Source of the DNA: Pseudomonadota bacterium
GTDB taxonomy: Bacteria; Pseudomonadota; Gammaproteobacteria; Burkholderiales; Burkholderiaceae_C
Direction: 5' to 3'
NCBI GenBank assembly: GCA_020161145.1
Contig: JAIUPQ010000003.1
Coordinates: 426,610-490,609, forward strand
DNA: 64,000 nucleotides
Within the stretch, counting starts at the first letter, position 1. Each line of letters starts with the position of its first letter. The translations under genes were made by a program, and so were the position numbers. This document shows positions 14,867 to 23,267 of this stretch, in pieces. The notes under the pieces are model-generated. The model searched no databases, was not told where the DNA came from, and worked only from the letters and a program-made list of their open reading frames with translations.

Positions 14867-16933
14867 TCAAGCGGCCAGCGCCTCGGCGGGTTCATCCGCC
14901 ATTGCCTCGGCATCCTCCGGGGCGTCCTGCTCCGGGCCTGCCTCCTGCGCGGCATCCTGCGGGCCTTCGGCCTTGAAGATGGCAGGCATCCAGCCCGTGC
15001 CATCGGCCAGCCGCTCGGCTTCGCTGGCAATGTCGGCCTTCTTGAGCTTTGCCAGCCGGGTGACGGATTCCGGTGCAAACGCGCCCACAGCATCCAGAAT
15101 CACGGCCTTGGAAACGTGCTTGAAGTAGCCTTCGGCGGTCGGCTGCCACCATGCGGCCATGTCGAGGCCCACGGCCTGCGCCAGTTCCGCGCCGGGCTGG
15201 TGCGGCGTGGCGCGGGGCGTCACCACGTCCACCGTGGAAGCCACGCACACGGCCAGCAGCCGCACCAGTTCGTCTTGCGGCTTCGCCAGCAGCGCGGCGA
15301 ACAGTTCGGCGCTGTCCTCCGGCAAGGCTTCGCCCGCCACCTGTTGCAGTTCGCGCAGTGCCACGGCGGCGAGAGCTTCCGGCCAGTCCGGGGCCATGCC
15401 TTCCAGCCGGTCTTGCACTTTCAGGCCCACGCCCAGCGGCAGAGAATCACGGCTGCGGCCATAGCGGCTTTCCTGCAAGACGACCTGCACCATGCCATGC
15501 ACCACGGCAGCCAGCGCAGCTTGCGGATGCCGTGCGACCTCGATTTGCAGTGCGGCGGTGCGGTGGGCGCTCAAGCGTTGCGCCAGCCGGTCGGACATGG
15601 CGGCGGTCTTGGGTTGCTCGTCGTCCTCGCCTTCGTCGTCGTTCTCGGCTTCGCCTTCGCTGCTGAAACCTTGGCGCAACCGTTCCAGTGTGCGCAGAGC
15701 CTTGGCCTCGGCCTCGCGCATCAGGCCGCGATGAATCACGGCCTCGCCGTTCCGGTCGATGGTGACGATGGCACCGGCTGCGGCCTTCACGTTCGCGCCG
15801 TAGTCCTGCAAGCCATCTTCCAGCGCCTGTAACTGCTCGCCCAGGGATTCGCCTTCCTCCTGCAAGGCGTCGGCCTTGTCCTCGTCGTCGGCGTCCATCG
15901 CAGCATCCACCGCTTCGGCGATTTCCTGCATCTTGGCTTGCAGCTTCTCGATGCGTGCGGCTTCGCGCTTGTTCGGCTCGCGCCGCTCCCTCGGCGCACG
16001 CTGGAAGGCGTGCAGATCGGCATGGGTCACGCCCGGCGTGGCATCCACCCACGCCCAACCCTCGGCGCGGACAGTAGCGGCGATGCCTGCCAGCTTGTCT
16101 TGCGCCAGCCGTTCCAGCAGCGCGGCATCGTTGAGGTACACGCCCGCATCGCCTTCCGCGAACAGGTCACGGCGGATGCCGCCGCCTGCGGCTTCGTAGC
16201 TGTCCAGTCCGACGAAGCGCACCAGCGGATGCCGGTAGGCGTCGATTTCCCTTTCGGTCAGGCGCTCGCGCAAGTGCGAGGGATGGCGCTGCCACTGCGG
16301 CGCATCGTAGAACACGCTTTCCTGCGCGGCGTGGTCGTCGGTGATGGAAAGGGCCATCAACTGGTCAAGGCTCACGGCATCGGCGCGATAGTCCGCCATC
16401 AGGCGCGGCGACACGTTCGCCAGCTTCAAGCGGCGCTGCACCACCAGCGGCGTAACGCTGAAATCCGCCGCAATGTCCTCGATGGGTCGGCCTTCGGCCA
16501 CCAGTGCCACGAAGGCTTCAAACTGGTCTGCCGGGTGCATGGCTTCGCGCTGCACGTTCTCGGTGAGGCTGGCCGTGCGGGCGGTGCCATCGGCCACCAG
16601 CAGGCAAGGCACTTCCCATTCCTTGCTGATGCGGTGCTTTTTCGCCAGCAGCTTCAACGCGGCGAGGCGACGGCCACCGGCGACCACCTCGTAATGCTCG
16701 CCATTGGCGGATGCGATCACGATCAGGTTTTGCAGCAGGCCGACACGCTGGATGCTTGCGGCCAGTTCGGGGATGGACATGCGCGGGGTCTTGCGCACGT
16801 TGTGGCCCGTGGGGCGCAGCACCAGCCGCGACAGCGGAACCAAAATCAGGTTCTTGGTCGGGTCGGCAGCTTCCAGCGGGATAGCGGCGGCGGTATTGAC
16901 GGTGCGGGCTTCGGTTTGGGTGATGGCGTTCAT
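14867..16933 (-). CDS. parB: Large ParB/RepB/Spo0J-family protein
   Basis: A 688-residue ParB-family protein. The N-terminal ParB nuclease-like domain (about 30-130) shows LVPLSRLVLRPTGHNVRK and the GEHYEVVAGGRRLAAL motif (a GxRR box), then TENVQREAMHP. A helix-turn-helix follows (about 140-185: EDIAADFSVTPLVVQRRLKL). The remaining 450 residues are a long helical, acidic extension (about 330-460 is rich in Glu/Asp/Ala) not found in chromosomal ParB. The start has AGGAG eight bases upstream. This long form is typical of plasmids and Tn4371-type ICEs; its role in partition is inferred from the domain. Confidence 0.88.
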   Translation of the reverse strand: MNAITQTEARTVNTAAAIPLEAADPTKNLILVPLSRLVLRPTGHNVRKTPRMSIPELAASIQRVGLLQNLIVIASANGEHYEVVAGGRRLAALKLLAKKHRISKEWEVPCLLVADGTARTASLTENVQREAMHPADQFEAFVALVAEGRPIEDIAADFSVTPLVVQRRLKLANVSPRLMADYRADAVSLDQLMALSITDDHAAQESVFYDAPQWQRHPSHLRERLTEREIDAYRHPLVRFVGLDSYEAAGGGIRRDLFAEGDAGVYLNDAALLERLAQDKLAGIAATVRAEGWAWVDATPGVTHADLHAFQRAPRERREPNKREAARIEKLQAKMQEIAEAVDAAMDADDEDKADALQEEGESLGEQLQALEDGLQDYGANVKAAAGAIVTIDRNGEAVIHRGLMREAEAKALRTLERLRQGFSSEGEAENDDEGEDDEQPKTAAMSDRLAQRLSAHRTAALQIEVARHPQAALAAVVHGMVQVVLQESRYGRSRDSLPLGVGLKVQDRLEGMAPDWPEALAAVALRELQQVAGEALPEDSAELFAALLAKPQDELVRLLAVCVASTVDVVTPRATPHQPGAELAQAVGLDMAAWWQPTAEGYFKHVSKAVILDAVGAFAPESVTRLAKLKKADIASEAERLADGTGWMPAIFKAEGPQDAAQEAGPEQDAPEDAEAMADEPAEALAA

Positions 16934-17013
16934 GGTAATAACTCCTTGCGGTTAGGGAATGCAGCAGCGAAGAAAGCGGCAAGGGCTGCTGCCTGCCCCT
17001 GCCGCGTGGGGAT

Positions 17014-17844
17014 TCAGGCTTTCAACTGGCGCAGGCCATCGGCCAGCATCCAGAGGGCGCGATTCAGGCGCACATCGGAATCAATGCCCTGCACGGGTCG
17101 GGTTTGCTGGCGGCGTCCGTTGGCGCTGCGGCCATGCAATCCGCCTTTGGTCAGGTTTTCTTGCGTGCGGTTGAACACGCTCCACAGGTCGGGGCGGCGG
17201 TCGTCGAACCGGCGCGGCATCAAGATTTGCGATTCGGTGATGGGCGTGGGCTTGTTGTCGGTGGGGTCGTACTTGAGGGCCAGCGCGGAACGGGCGAACA
17301 CTTCGGCCTCGCCTTCATCCAGCGTGATCGCGCGCATGGCATCGCGCGATTCCTTCACGCGCTCGAAGCCGCTCAACACCTCGAAAGCGCCTTCGATGAC
17401 GGCACCGGCCACGTCGCCTTTGTGGGGTACGCGCACATCGGCCACGGTGTCGCCGCAGACAAGGCCATTGCTGCAAACGAAGCGGAACATCCCGGCCAGC
17501 ATCTGATAGCTGCTCGTGCCGTCATGGGAGTTCAGCAGCACGATTTCGTTAGCCTCCGCGCCGTTGATCTGGCTGGCGTGGCGCAGGCGCAGCATGTGTT
17601 TGGTGTGCTCGCGCTTGCCTTCATCGCGCACGCGGGTTTGCGTCACCATGAAAGGCTGGAAGCCTTCTTTGCGAAGCTCGGTCAGGACAGCAGCGGTCGG
17701 GATGTAGCTGTACCGCTCGGAACGGCTCTCATGCGGGGCATCCGCGAAGATGGATGGGGCCACGCGATGAATCTGGTCATCGGACAGCGGGTAATCGCTG
17801 CGCAGCGAAGGGGAACGGGAAGCGAAACGGGATGCGAGTTGCAT
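17014..17844 (-). CDS. DUF932 (DUF945/YubP-like) protein
   Basis: A 276-residue protein of the DUF932 family, widespread in phages, plasmids and ICEs and of unknown function. Recognisable parts are SYIPTAAVLTELRKEGFQP, KHMLRLRHA, EIVLLNSHDGTSSYQMLAG and FRFVCSNGLVCGD. The frame is open for 14 more codons, but the ATG at 17844 carries AGGAGAAAG, so it is preferred. It ends 81 bases before parB on the same strand and may be co-transcribed with it. No catalytic residues can be proposed. Confidence 0.85.
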   Translation of the reverse strand: MQLASRFASRSPSLRSDYPLSDDQIHRVAPSIFADAPHESRSERYSYIPTAAVLTELRKEGFQPFMVTQTRVRDEGKREHTKHMLRLRHASQINGAEANEIVLLNSHDGTSSYQMLAGMFRFVCSNGLVCGDTVADVRVPHKGDVAGAVIEGAFEVLSGFERVKESRDAMRAITLDEGEAEVFARSALALKYDPTDNKPTPITESQILMPRRFDDRRPDLWSVFNRTQENLTKGGLHGRSANGRRQQTRPVQGIDSDVRLNRALWMLADGLRQLKA

Positions 17845-18572
17845 GTCTTTCTCCTGAACAAAAAGGCTGTTGAAGAAAACGCACACCGGATTCCTAGATT
17901 CGGAGCCCAGCCTTTCGGCTGTTCGGTGCGGTCGGCACGAGGAACCCGGTTGGCCCTGTTGCCACCGTCTTTCCTGAGTTCATCGCCCGCGACGGTCAGG
18001 AGCGCGCGAACGGGTGCCGTCAAGGAGGCAAGCGCAGGGTTGGTGCGGCCCGCAGCGAAGCGAGGACACGGCCCTGCGCGCCTTGACGGCGCACGGGCGC
18101 GGGCTACAGTCGCGGACAAGGTGATGAAGTCAGGGAAGACGGCTGGACATGGCAACGGCCCCTCAACACGCCGACCGCACGGCAAGCGAAGCGCGCAGGC
18201 CCGAAGCTGGAAGCCGGGCCGGAGGCGTCAGCCGAGCGGAGCGAGGGAACGATGGAAGCCCGAAGGGGCGAGACGCCGCAGGCGGCTCGATGCGCTACGC
18301 GCACGACAGCGCGACCGGCCATTTCCCAGGTGGCCGGGGACGCCCAGCCTTCAATGCAAGATCAGGACGAATCCACGCAAGGCATCGTGGATCTGCTGCG
18401 AATGAGGTCTGGCCGATCCGGCGCAGTCGGGTCGGCGGTGTTCAGGGGCGCCAAGCCTGCGCGGCGGGGATAGCCCGCAGGGCTTTCCCCTGGAGAGTAA
18501 GCCGAAGGCGCGCAGGCATCGCGCCGCGTGGGCGCGATGCGAGGGGGCGTCCCGCGACGCCCCAAGGCAGGG
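17845..18572. other. 728-bp region without a recognisable gene; repeat-rich
   Basis: No convincing gene is seen. The right part (18411-18540) is family B repeat copy 3. Within 18179-18260 there is another block resembling the family's GGCAAGCGAAGCGCGCAGGC core. A hairpin with GGGGCGT and ACGCCCC arms (18544-18563) lies just beyond the 3' end of the next gene. Confidence 0.5.
18411..18540. repeat. Family B intergenic repeat, copy 3 (partial)
   Basis: It shares GGCCGATCCGGC, the GGGGCGCCAAGC block, GGCGGGGATAG and GGGCTTTCCCCTGGAG with copies 1 and 2, but lacks the TTGAAGCCGAATGG part. It lies downstream of the second DUF2958 gene. Confidence 0.6.
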
Positions 18573-18923
18573 TCAGACGATGACCCGCCCGGCCAGCCGC
18601 GCATCGCGCGCATAGGCGCTCAACCGCTTCTCGGCCCGAAACGACAGGTCGCGCTCAATCGGCAGGCCCAACCCGCCGCGCACCGTCGCCAGCTCACCCA
18701 GGCTGACCCAGCCGATTTCCGGCTCACCCAGCCCCAGGTCGCATAGACCGAAGGCGTGGTCGTGGTCATCGGGATTAATCTCGGTCAGCAGCCAGGTCGC
18801 GCCAGCATCCGGCGTGAACAGCTTGACCACGGGGGCCGGATCGAAGTTCGGGTTCTGCAAGGATTCGCGGCCATTGGCCAGCAGCACGATGCGCTGCTCG
18901 TCGGTGATGAGTGCGTGGTTCAT
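18573..18923 (-). CDS. DUF2958 family protein (copy 2)
   Basis: A 116-residue DUF2958 protein, paralogous to 11926-12276. The core VVKLFTPDAGATWLLTEINP is followed by AFGLCDLGLGEPEIGWVSLGEL and IERDLSFRAEKRLSAYA. It is closer to the family pattern I remember than copy 1. The ATG at 18923 has AGGAG eight bases upstream. Its upstream region is the first of three nearly identical leader sequences (family A), shared with the next two genes to the right, so these three are probably controlled alike. Confidence 0.85.
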   Translation of the reverse strand: MNHALITDEQRIVLLANGRESLQNPNFDPAPVVKLFTPDAGATWLLTEINPDDHDHAFGLCDLGLGEPEIGWVSLGELATVRGGLGLPIERDLSFRAEKRLSAYARDARLAGRVIV

Positions 18924-18946
18924 GATGAACTCCTGAAAGGTTGCCG

Positions 18947-19084
18947 GGCGGAATTGCCCGACCCTTCCGAGGCACGGCGCAGCGCAAGCAGTCAGGGGTC
19001 AACGACGGCCGCGAGGGCGCAAGCGCCATCGGCGCGCAGCCCTTGACGGCGCGAACGCCGTGGCACGATGAAGGGAACAGCAAG
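18947..19084 (-). promoter_or_regulatory. Family A conserved 5' leader, copy 1 (before DUF2958 copy 2)
   Basis: A sequence of about 140 bases that starts 23 bases upstream of the start codon and recurs at 19635-19776 and 20423-20563, each time in the same place relative to a gene. On the gene's strand the far part holds a six-base-pair hairpin (ACGGCG with CGCCGT) with a UUCG loop here and a UUCU loop in the other two copies. A GGGC/GCCC dyad lies next to the ribosome site. This copy is the most diverged. Confidence 0.6.
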
Positions 19085-19168
19085 CCGCCACCCCCCAACG
19101 AAGGCACGGACGGGCAAGCGAAGCGCGCAGCGCCGCAGGCGCGGAGAAACTGACACCAGGCGCAGCAG

Positions 19169-19205
19169 AAAAAAAGGTGCGCCGCCCCCACAGGGACGAC
19201 GCACC
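19169..19205 (-). terminator. Rho-independent terminator after the Cys-rich protein gene
   Basis: On the leftward strand GGTGCG and CGCACC form a stem followed by seven T residues. It lies 18 bases beyond the stop codon of the gene at 19224-19616. Confidence 0.7.
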
Positions 19206-19223
19206 GAAGGCTGTCCGGCGCGA

Positions 19224-19616
19224 TCAATTCGCCGTCGGCGCCGTCATCGACTGCAACTGGTCGATCACGCCAGGCTCGACGAACACGCAAGCCTGCTCGT
19301 CCGCGATCGGCACGTTGAACATCTGCGCGAACACCGTGCGCCGCAGATGGGCCAGCCGGCCCGTCCGGTACGCCTGTTCGGGCTTCATGCGCCCAGCGCC
19401 TGGGGCACCACTACGCTGCGGATCGCATTCGACCAGCGCGACAAAGCCATCGTCGGCCAGCTTCTGATGCTCGGGGCACAGACCCCAGCCGGTCGCCGTA
19501 TGGCGCTCCAGGCTTTGACGCAGGCGCTTGTCCAGCAGGATGGCGCCGGTATCGAACGCCGTGCCGCAAACGAGGCAAACATGCTGTTCGAGGGAAACGT
19601 GTGATTTATCGTTCAT
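19224..19616 (-). CDS. Small protein with possible zinc-binding cysteines, unknown function
   Basis: A 130-residue protein I do not recognise beyond its recurrence in this ICE type. An N-terminal CLVC pair (about residues 13-16) and a later CPEH (about 46-49) could form a zinc site; a further Cys lies in ALVECDP. The C-terminal part (YRTGRLAHLRRTVFAQMFNV) is helical. No enzyme motif is seen. The ATG at 19616 has GGAG nine bases upstream. It has its own family A leader and its own terminator, so it is probably a single-gene transcript. Confidence 0.7.
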   Translation of the reverse strand: MNDKSHVSLEQHVCLVCGTAFDTGAILLDKRLRQSLERHTATGWGLCPEHQKLADDGFVALVECDPQRSGAPGAGRMKPEQAYRTGRLAHLRRTVFAQMFNVPIADEQACVFVEPGVIDQLQSMTAPTAN

Positions 19617-19634
19617 GACGATCTCCGGTTGCAC

Positions 19635-19776
19635 GGGCGGAATTGCCCGGAACCGTTGCCGTCACGGCGCAGCGCAGCAGTCAGGGGTCGCAGACGGCCG
19701 CCAGGACGCAAGCGCGCACCAGCGCGCGCCGCCCTCGACGGCGAGAACGCCGTGATACGGTGAAGGGAACAGCAAG
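19635..19776 (-). promoter_or_regulatory. Family A conserved 5' leader, copy 2 (before the Cys-rich protein gene)
   Basis: Begins 19 bases upstream of the start codon. By eye it differs from copy 3 at about five positions over 140 bases. The hairpin ACGGCG/CGCCGT and the GGGC/GCCC dyad next to the ribosome site are both present. Confidence 0.65.
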
Positions 19777-19866
19777 ATCGCCTCCCTCACACCTCCATGC
19801 TCCTCGGCTTTCGGCAAGCGAAGCGCGCAGGCCCGTGCGGGCCGGAGTTGCGCTGCCGGACGCAGC

Positions 19867-19890
19867 AAAAAGGGGGCCGAAGCCCCCTCG
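19867..19890 (-). terminator. Rho-independent terminator after radC
   Basis: On the leftward strand GGGGGC, a UUCG tetraloop, GCCCCC and a run of five T residues form a textbook terminator immediately after the radC stop codon. Confidence 0.85.
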
Positions 19891-19891
19891 G

Positions 19892-20401
19892 TCAGATCAG
19901 GCCGCGTTCGGCGAATGACGTGGTGCTGCTGCCCGCGACGACGATGTGATCCAACGTGCGAACGTCCACCAGCGCCAGCGACTCCTTGAGCCGCTGGGTC
20001 AGCGCCCGGTCGGCCGCGCTTGGCTCCGGGTTCCCGCTCGGATGGTTGTGCGACACGATGACCGCCGCCGCATTGAGCCGCAGCGCCTCCTTGACCACCT
20101 CGCGCGGATGCACCGATGCACTGTCGATCGTGCCGCGGAACATCTCGACGTATTCGATCAGGCGATGCTGCGCATCGAGGAACAGCACCGCAAAGACTTC
20201 GTGCTCGTAGCCGGCCAGCTTGGCGCACAGGTACTCCTTGACCGCCGCCGGCGAACTGAACGCCTCACCGCGCTGCATCTTGTGCTCGATGGCCTGGCGC
20301 GCGGCCTCCAGGATCTGGTCAGTCGTCGCCAGCAGGTAGCGGCCCTGCGCATCACGCACCATCAGCGAGACATCGAACGAGGAAAAGGACAGTTGCGACA
20401 T
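19892..20401 (-). CDS. radC: RadC-family JAB/MPN protein
   Basis: A 169-residue RadC-type protein of the JAMM metallopeptidase-like superfamily, common on ICEs. The metal site is intact: SHNHPSGNPEPSAAD gives His118, His120 and Asp131, with a Glu near residue 68 in the EHEVFAV segment. It lacks the N-terminal helix-hairpin-helix part of chromosomal RadC, which is the usual short mobile-element form. The start at 20401 has GGAG nine bases upstream. It carries a family A leader in front and a strong terminator behind. Despite the name, a role in repair is not established; in ICEs the substrate is unknown. Confidence 0.9.
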   Translation of the reverse strand: MSQLSFSSFDVSLMVRDAQGRYLLATTDQILEAARQAIEHKMQRGEAFSSPAAVKEYLCAKLAGYEHEVFAVLFLDAQHRLIEYVEMFRGTIDSASVHPREVVKEALRLNAAAVIVSHNHPSGNPEPSAADRALTQRLKESLALVDVRTLDHIVVAGSSTTSFAERGLI

Positions 20402-20422
20402 GATCGTGCTCCGGTTGCTCGA

Positions 20423-20563
20423 GCGGAATTGCCCGGAACCGTCGCCAGCACGGCGCAGCGCAAGCAGTCAGGGGTCGCAGACGGCCGCCAGGACGCAAGC
20501 GCGCACCAGCGCGCGCCGCCCTTGACGGCGAGAACGCCGTGATACGGTGAAGGGAACAGCAAG
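20423..20563 (-). promoter_or_regulatory. Family A conserved 5' leader, copy 3 (before radC)
   Basis: Begins 22 bases upstream of radC and is nearly identical to copy 2. The hairpin ACGGCG/CGCCGT is present; the dyad at the ribosome site has one changed base. The near-identity of copies 2 and 3 implies recent duplication, gene conversion or strong selection. Confidence 0.65.
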
Positions 20564-20599
20564 ACCGCCCACACCCCGCCCACTGCACGCACCCGCCTT

Positions 20600-20713
20600 T
20601 GGGCAAGCGCAGCGCGCAGGCCCGAGAGGGCCGGAGGCGTCAGGGATCAAAGCCGGATGGCCGCGATTCGGCACGAAGTGCGGGGCGCAGCCCGCGAGCC
20701 CGACGGCGGCACG
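20600..20713. repeat. Family B intergenic repeat, copy 4 (partial)
   Basis: Shares GGGCAAGCGCAGCGCGCAGG, the GATCAAAGCCGGATGGCCG block and GGGGCGCAGCCCG with copies 1 and 2. It lies just beyond the 3' end of the DUF1016 gene and next to the family A leader of radC. Confidence 0.55.
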
Positions 20714-20726
20714 CCGGGACGCCCGG

Positions 20727-21896
20727 TTATTGCCGGAGCTTCTTGGGCTGCTTCACCACACGCGACTCCAGCAAGCGCCGCGTGGTTTCCAGCTCTTTCT
20801 GCAACAGCTCGGCATCCGGCAACACGGTACGGTAGTTCGCCGCCATCACCTTCGTCGGCAAACCTTCCAAGGCATACCGCGCCAGCGCATGGCCCTTGTC
20901 GGCACAGAGGATCAACCCCACGGGCGGGTTCTCATCGGGATAGGCCCAATGCTCCTTGGCGTAGTTGCAATACATGTGCATCTGGCCCACGTCCGCATGG
21001 GTCAGGCTGCCCAGCTTCAAGTCGATGATGACCAAGCAACGCAACTTGCGATGGAAGAACAGCAGATCGACCCGATACCAGGTCTGGTCAATGCGCAAGC
21101 GCCGCTGCCGGCCGACGAAGGTGAAGCCTTCGCCCAGCTCCAGCAGAAAATCCTCCAGCCGCTGGATTAACGCGGCCTCCAGATCGGATTCCGAATACTC
21201 GTCCTTGAGGTTCAGGAACTCCAGCACATACGGGTCTTTGATCGCGTCGTCGGGCGTGACGGCATCCTCGGGCTTCGCCACCGCTCCCTTGACCAGCATG
21301 GCCGCCTTATCCTTGGACAAGGCAGTGCGCTCGTAGAACTGGCTGCCGATCTGCCGGTCGAGCTGGCGCACGCTCCAGCCGCCGCGCAGCGCCTCGGTTT
21401 CGTAGAAGCGGCGGGCCTGGTCGTCCTTGACCACCAGCAGCCGGACATAGGCCGACCACGGCAGCGTGAACACCTGCGCCAGCTCGGCGAGGCTCAATTT
21501 CCCAGACACTGTCTGGGATTTCTCGTCGGGCAGCTCGTTGTTCAATTTCCCAGATAGTGTCTGGGAAATCTCGGAGACAGGGTATGCGAGGAAGAACCGC
21601 CGCATGTTCTCCAGGTTGTTCACGCCAAAGCCCCGCCCAAACTGCGCGGTCAAATCAGTGGACAGTCGCTCCATCAACTGCTCACCGTAACCCGCACGTC
21701 GTTTGCCCTGTTGCTCGGCCTCCACGATGCGGCGGCCAATCTCCCAATAGCTCGCCGTCATCAGCGCATTGACGCTGCGTGCCGCTGCCTGGCGCGCAGC
21801 GCCAAGCAGCTCCACGATGCCGCTGTGGATGCCGGCGTAGCCGGCAGGCAAAGCGGCGGGTGTGGCTCCCGCCGCCGCAGGCGTCTTCTTGGTCAT
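20727..21896 (-). CDS. DUF1016 (YhcG-type) PDDEXK nuclease
   Basis: A 389-residue protein of the DUF1016/YhcG family. The N-terminal helical domain (about 20-180) contains NALMTASYWEIGRRIVE. The C-terminal nuclease core has YRVDLLFFHRKLRCLVIIDL followed by KLG, giving the D...(D)xK pattern of PDDEXK enzymes, and VGQMHMYCNYAKE. Between the two is a short internal near-repeat (SQTLSGKLN, SQTVSGKLS). The start overlaps the integrase stop by four bases (ATGA), so it is translated with the integrase. Family members are linked with DNA processing and defence, but the substrate is unproven. Confidence 0.88.
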   Translation of the reverse strand: MTKKTPAAAGATPAALPAGYAGIHSGIVELLGAARQAAARSVNALMTASYWEIGRRIVEAEQQGKRRAGYGEQLMERLSTDLTAQFGRGFGVNNLENMRRFFLAYPVSEISQTLSGKLNNELPDEKSQTVSGKLSLAELAQVFTLPWSAYVRLLVVKDDQARRFYETEALRGGWSVRQLDRQIGSQFYERTALSKDKAAMLVKGAVAKPEDAVTPDDAIKDPYVLEFLNLKDEYSESDLEAALIQRLEDFLLELGEGFTFVGRQRRLRIDQTWYRVDLLFFHRKLRCLVIIDLKLGSLTHADVGQMHMYCNYAKEHWAYPDENPPVGLILCADKGHALARYALEGLPTKVMAANYRTVLPDAELLQKELETTRRLLESRVVKQPKKLRQ

Positions 21897-23092
21897 GCTG
21901 CCACCTCTGCGGGACGTTGCGCCTCGGTGATCGTCTTGCGCCGGTTCGCCACCAGTTCAGCGGCCTTTCGCACGGGATCATCCTCGGTGTGGACGTAGCG
22001 CATGAACATCGCCACAGTCTTGTGCGCCGTCAGCGCCATGCCGACCTTGACCGGGATGCCCGAGTTGGCAATGTCGGTCGCAGAACGGTGGCGGATACCG
22101 TGCGTGCCGACGTGCGTGGCGCCCGCCGCCTTGAGGGCGCGGCTCCAGCCGTTGTAATACTCGCCCGTGGTCAGATGCTTGCCCGGATGGCTTGGAGACG
22201 GCAGCACGTAGGGAATGCCTTCCTGCCGTGGCGCCGTCGAGAGCAGCCGATAGGCTTCCTCGCTCATGGGCTTGGACATGCCGCCGGTCTTGCTGTCGGG
22301 CCAGACCACGCGGCGGTTGTCCATGTCCACCCAATCCCATTGGAGCGTCACGATTTCGGAGCGGCGGCCGGCGAACTCGAATTGCAGGCGGATCGCCAGC
22401 GGGATGACATAGTTCTCCAGACCCTCGGCTTCGATGTGCTCCAGTCGCCGAAACAGCTTGCCCATGTCCTCGTCGCTGATGAGGTGGGTAGCCTTGCCGT
22501 TGGGATACATCGGGACGTGGCGGCAAGGGTTGGTGCCGTCAGGCCGGTGGCCCCACACCTCGGCCAGGTTGAACATCTTGCGCATCACGCTGAAAGCACG
22601 GTTGGCCTCGGCGGGCTTGTGGGCCATCTTCTTCATCGCCGTGGCCACATCCGGCCGCTTCACGTCCTGAACCTTCAAACGGCCCAGCATCGGAACGATG
22701 CAGCGGTCGATGACGGACTGATACCCGCGCTGGGTGCTGGGCTTGTTGCGCTGTTTGGAGTAGTCCTCCATGAACTTGGTGCACAGCTCCTTGACCGTGG
22801 GGGCTGAACGGGCGGCGGCCTTGGCCGCGCTGGGGTCGCCGCCTCGGCGAACCTCGGCCAGCCATTCCTGGGCCAGCGAGCGGGCCTGTTCGACCGTCAG
22901 TTCCCCATACAGACCCAGGGCTGGCTTGCGTCGCTCGCCAGCGTTCGTGCGGTACTGGAGCATGAACACCTTACGGCCCGCTGGTGTAACCTTGCACAGG
23001 AAGCCGGGCACCAGCGTGTCCCGGAGTTCGACGGCTTGCGCCTGGGGTTGTGCCGCATCGACTGCGGACTTGGTGAGCTTGATTTTCGCCAT
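21893..23092 (-). CDS. int: Tyrosine recombinase (integrase) of the ICE
   Basis: Site-specific integrase, 399 residues. The N-terminal arm-binding domain (DUF4102-like, 1-90) and core-binding domain (about 98-190) precede the catalytic domain. Catalytic residues are visible: Arg in FAGRRSEI (243/244), Lys268 in SKTGG, His331 and Arg334 in HGIRHR, His357 in LTAHKT and Tyr366 in MRYVH. The ATG has AGGAG eight bases upstream. The gene lies 176 bases from the right junction and reads away from it, as usual for ICE integrases. The junction octamer fits the Tn4371 family. Confidence 0.93.
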   Translation of the reverse strand: MAKIKLTKSAVDAAQPQAQAVELRDTLVPGFLCKVTPAGRKVFMLQYRTNAGERRKPALGLYGELTVEQARSLAQEWLAEVRRGGDPSAAKAAARSAPTVKELCTKFMEDYSKQRNKPSTQRGYQSVIDRCIVPMLGRLKVQDVKRPDVATAMKKMAHKPAEANRAFSVMRKMFNLAEVWGHRPDGTNPCRHVPMYPNGKATHLISDEDMGKLFRRLEHIEAEGLENYVIPLAIRLQFEFAGRRSEIVTLQWDWVDMDNRRVVWPDSKTGGMSKPMSEEAYRLLSTAPRQEGIPYVLPSPSHPGKHLTTGEYYNGWSRALKAAGATHVGTHGIRHRSATDIANSGIPVKVGMALTAHKTVAMFMRYVHTEDDPVRKAAELVANRRKTITEAQRPAEVAA

Positions 23093-23267
23093 GATGACTC
23101 CTCGGAAAGACCCGATTCCCAGGAGCCTTGTAGGGGCCAGCAGAGGGGAAGCCAGGTCAGGTTTCGGAAAGCACCGGCATATGTTGAACTCGCCTAAGTT
23201 ATTGATAAACCTGCTGTATCGGGCTTCGGCGTAGTCCAGCGAAGTTCGGTGCTGGAGTCATGGTGAA

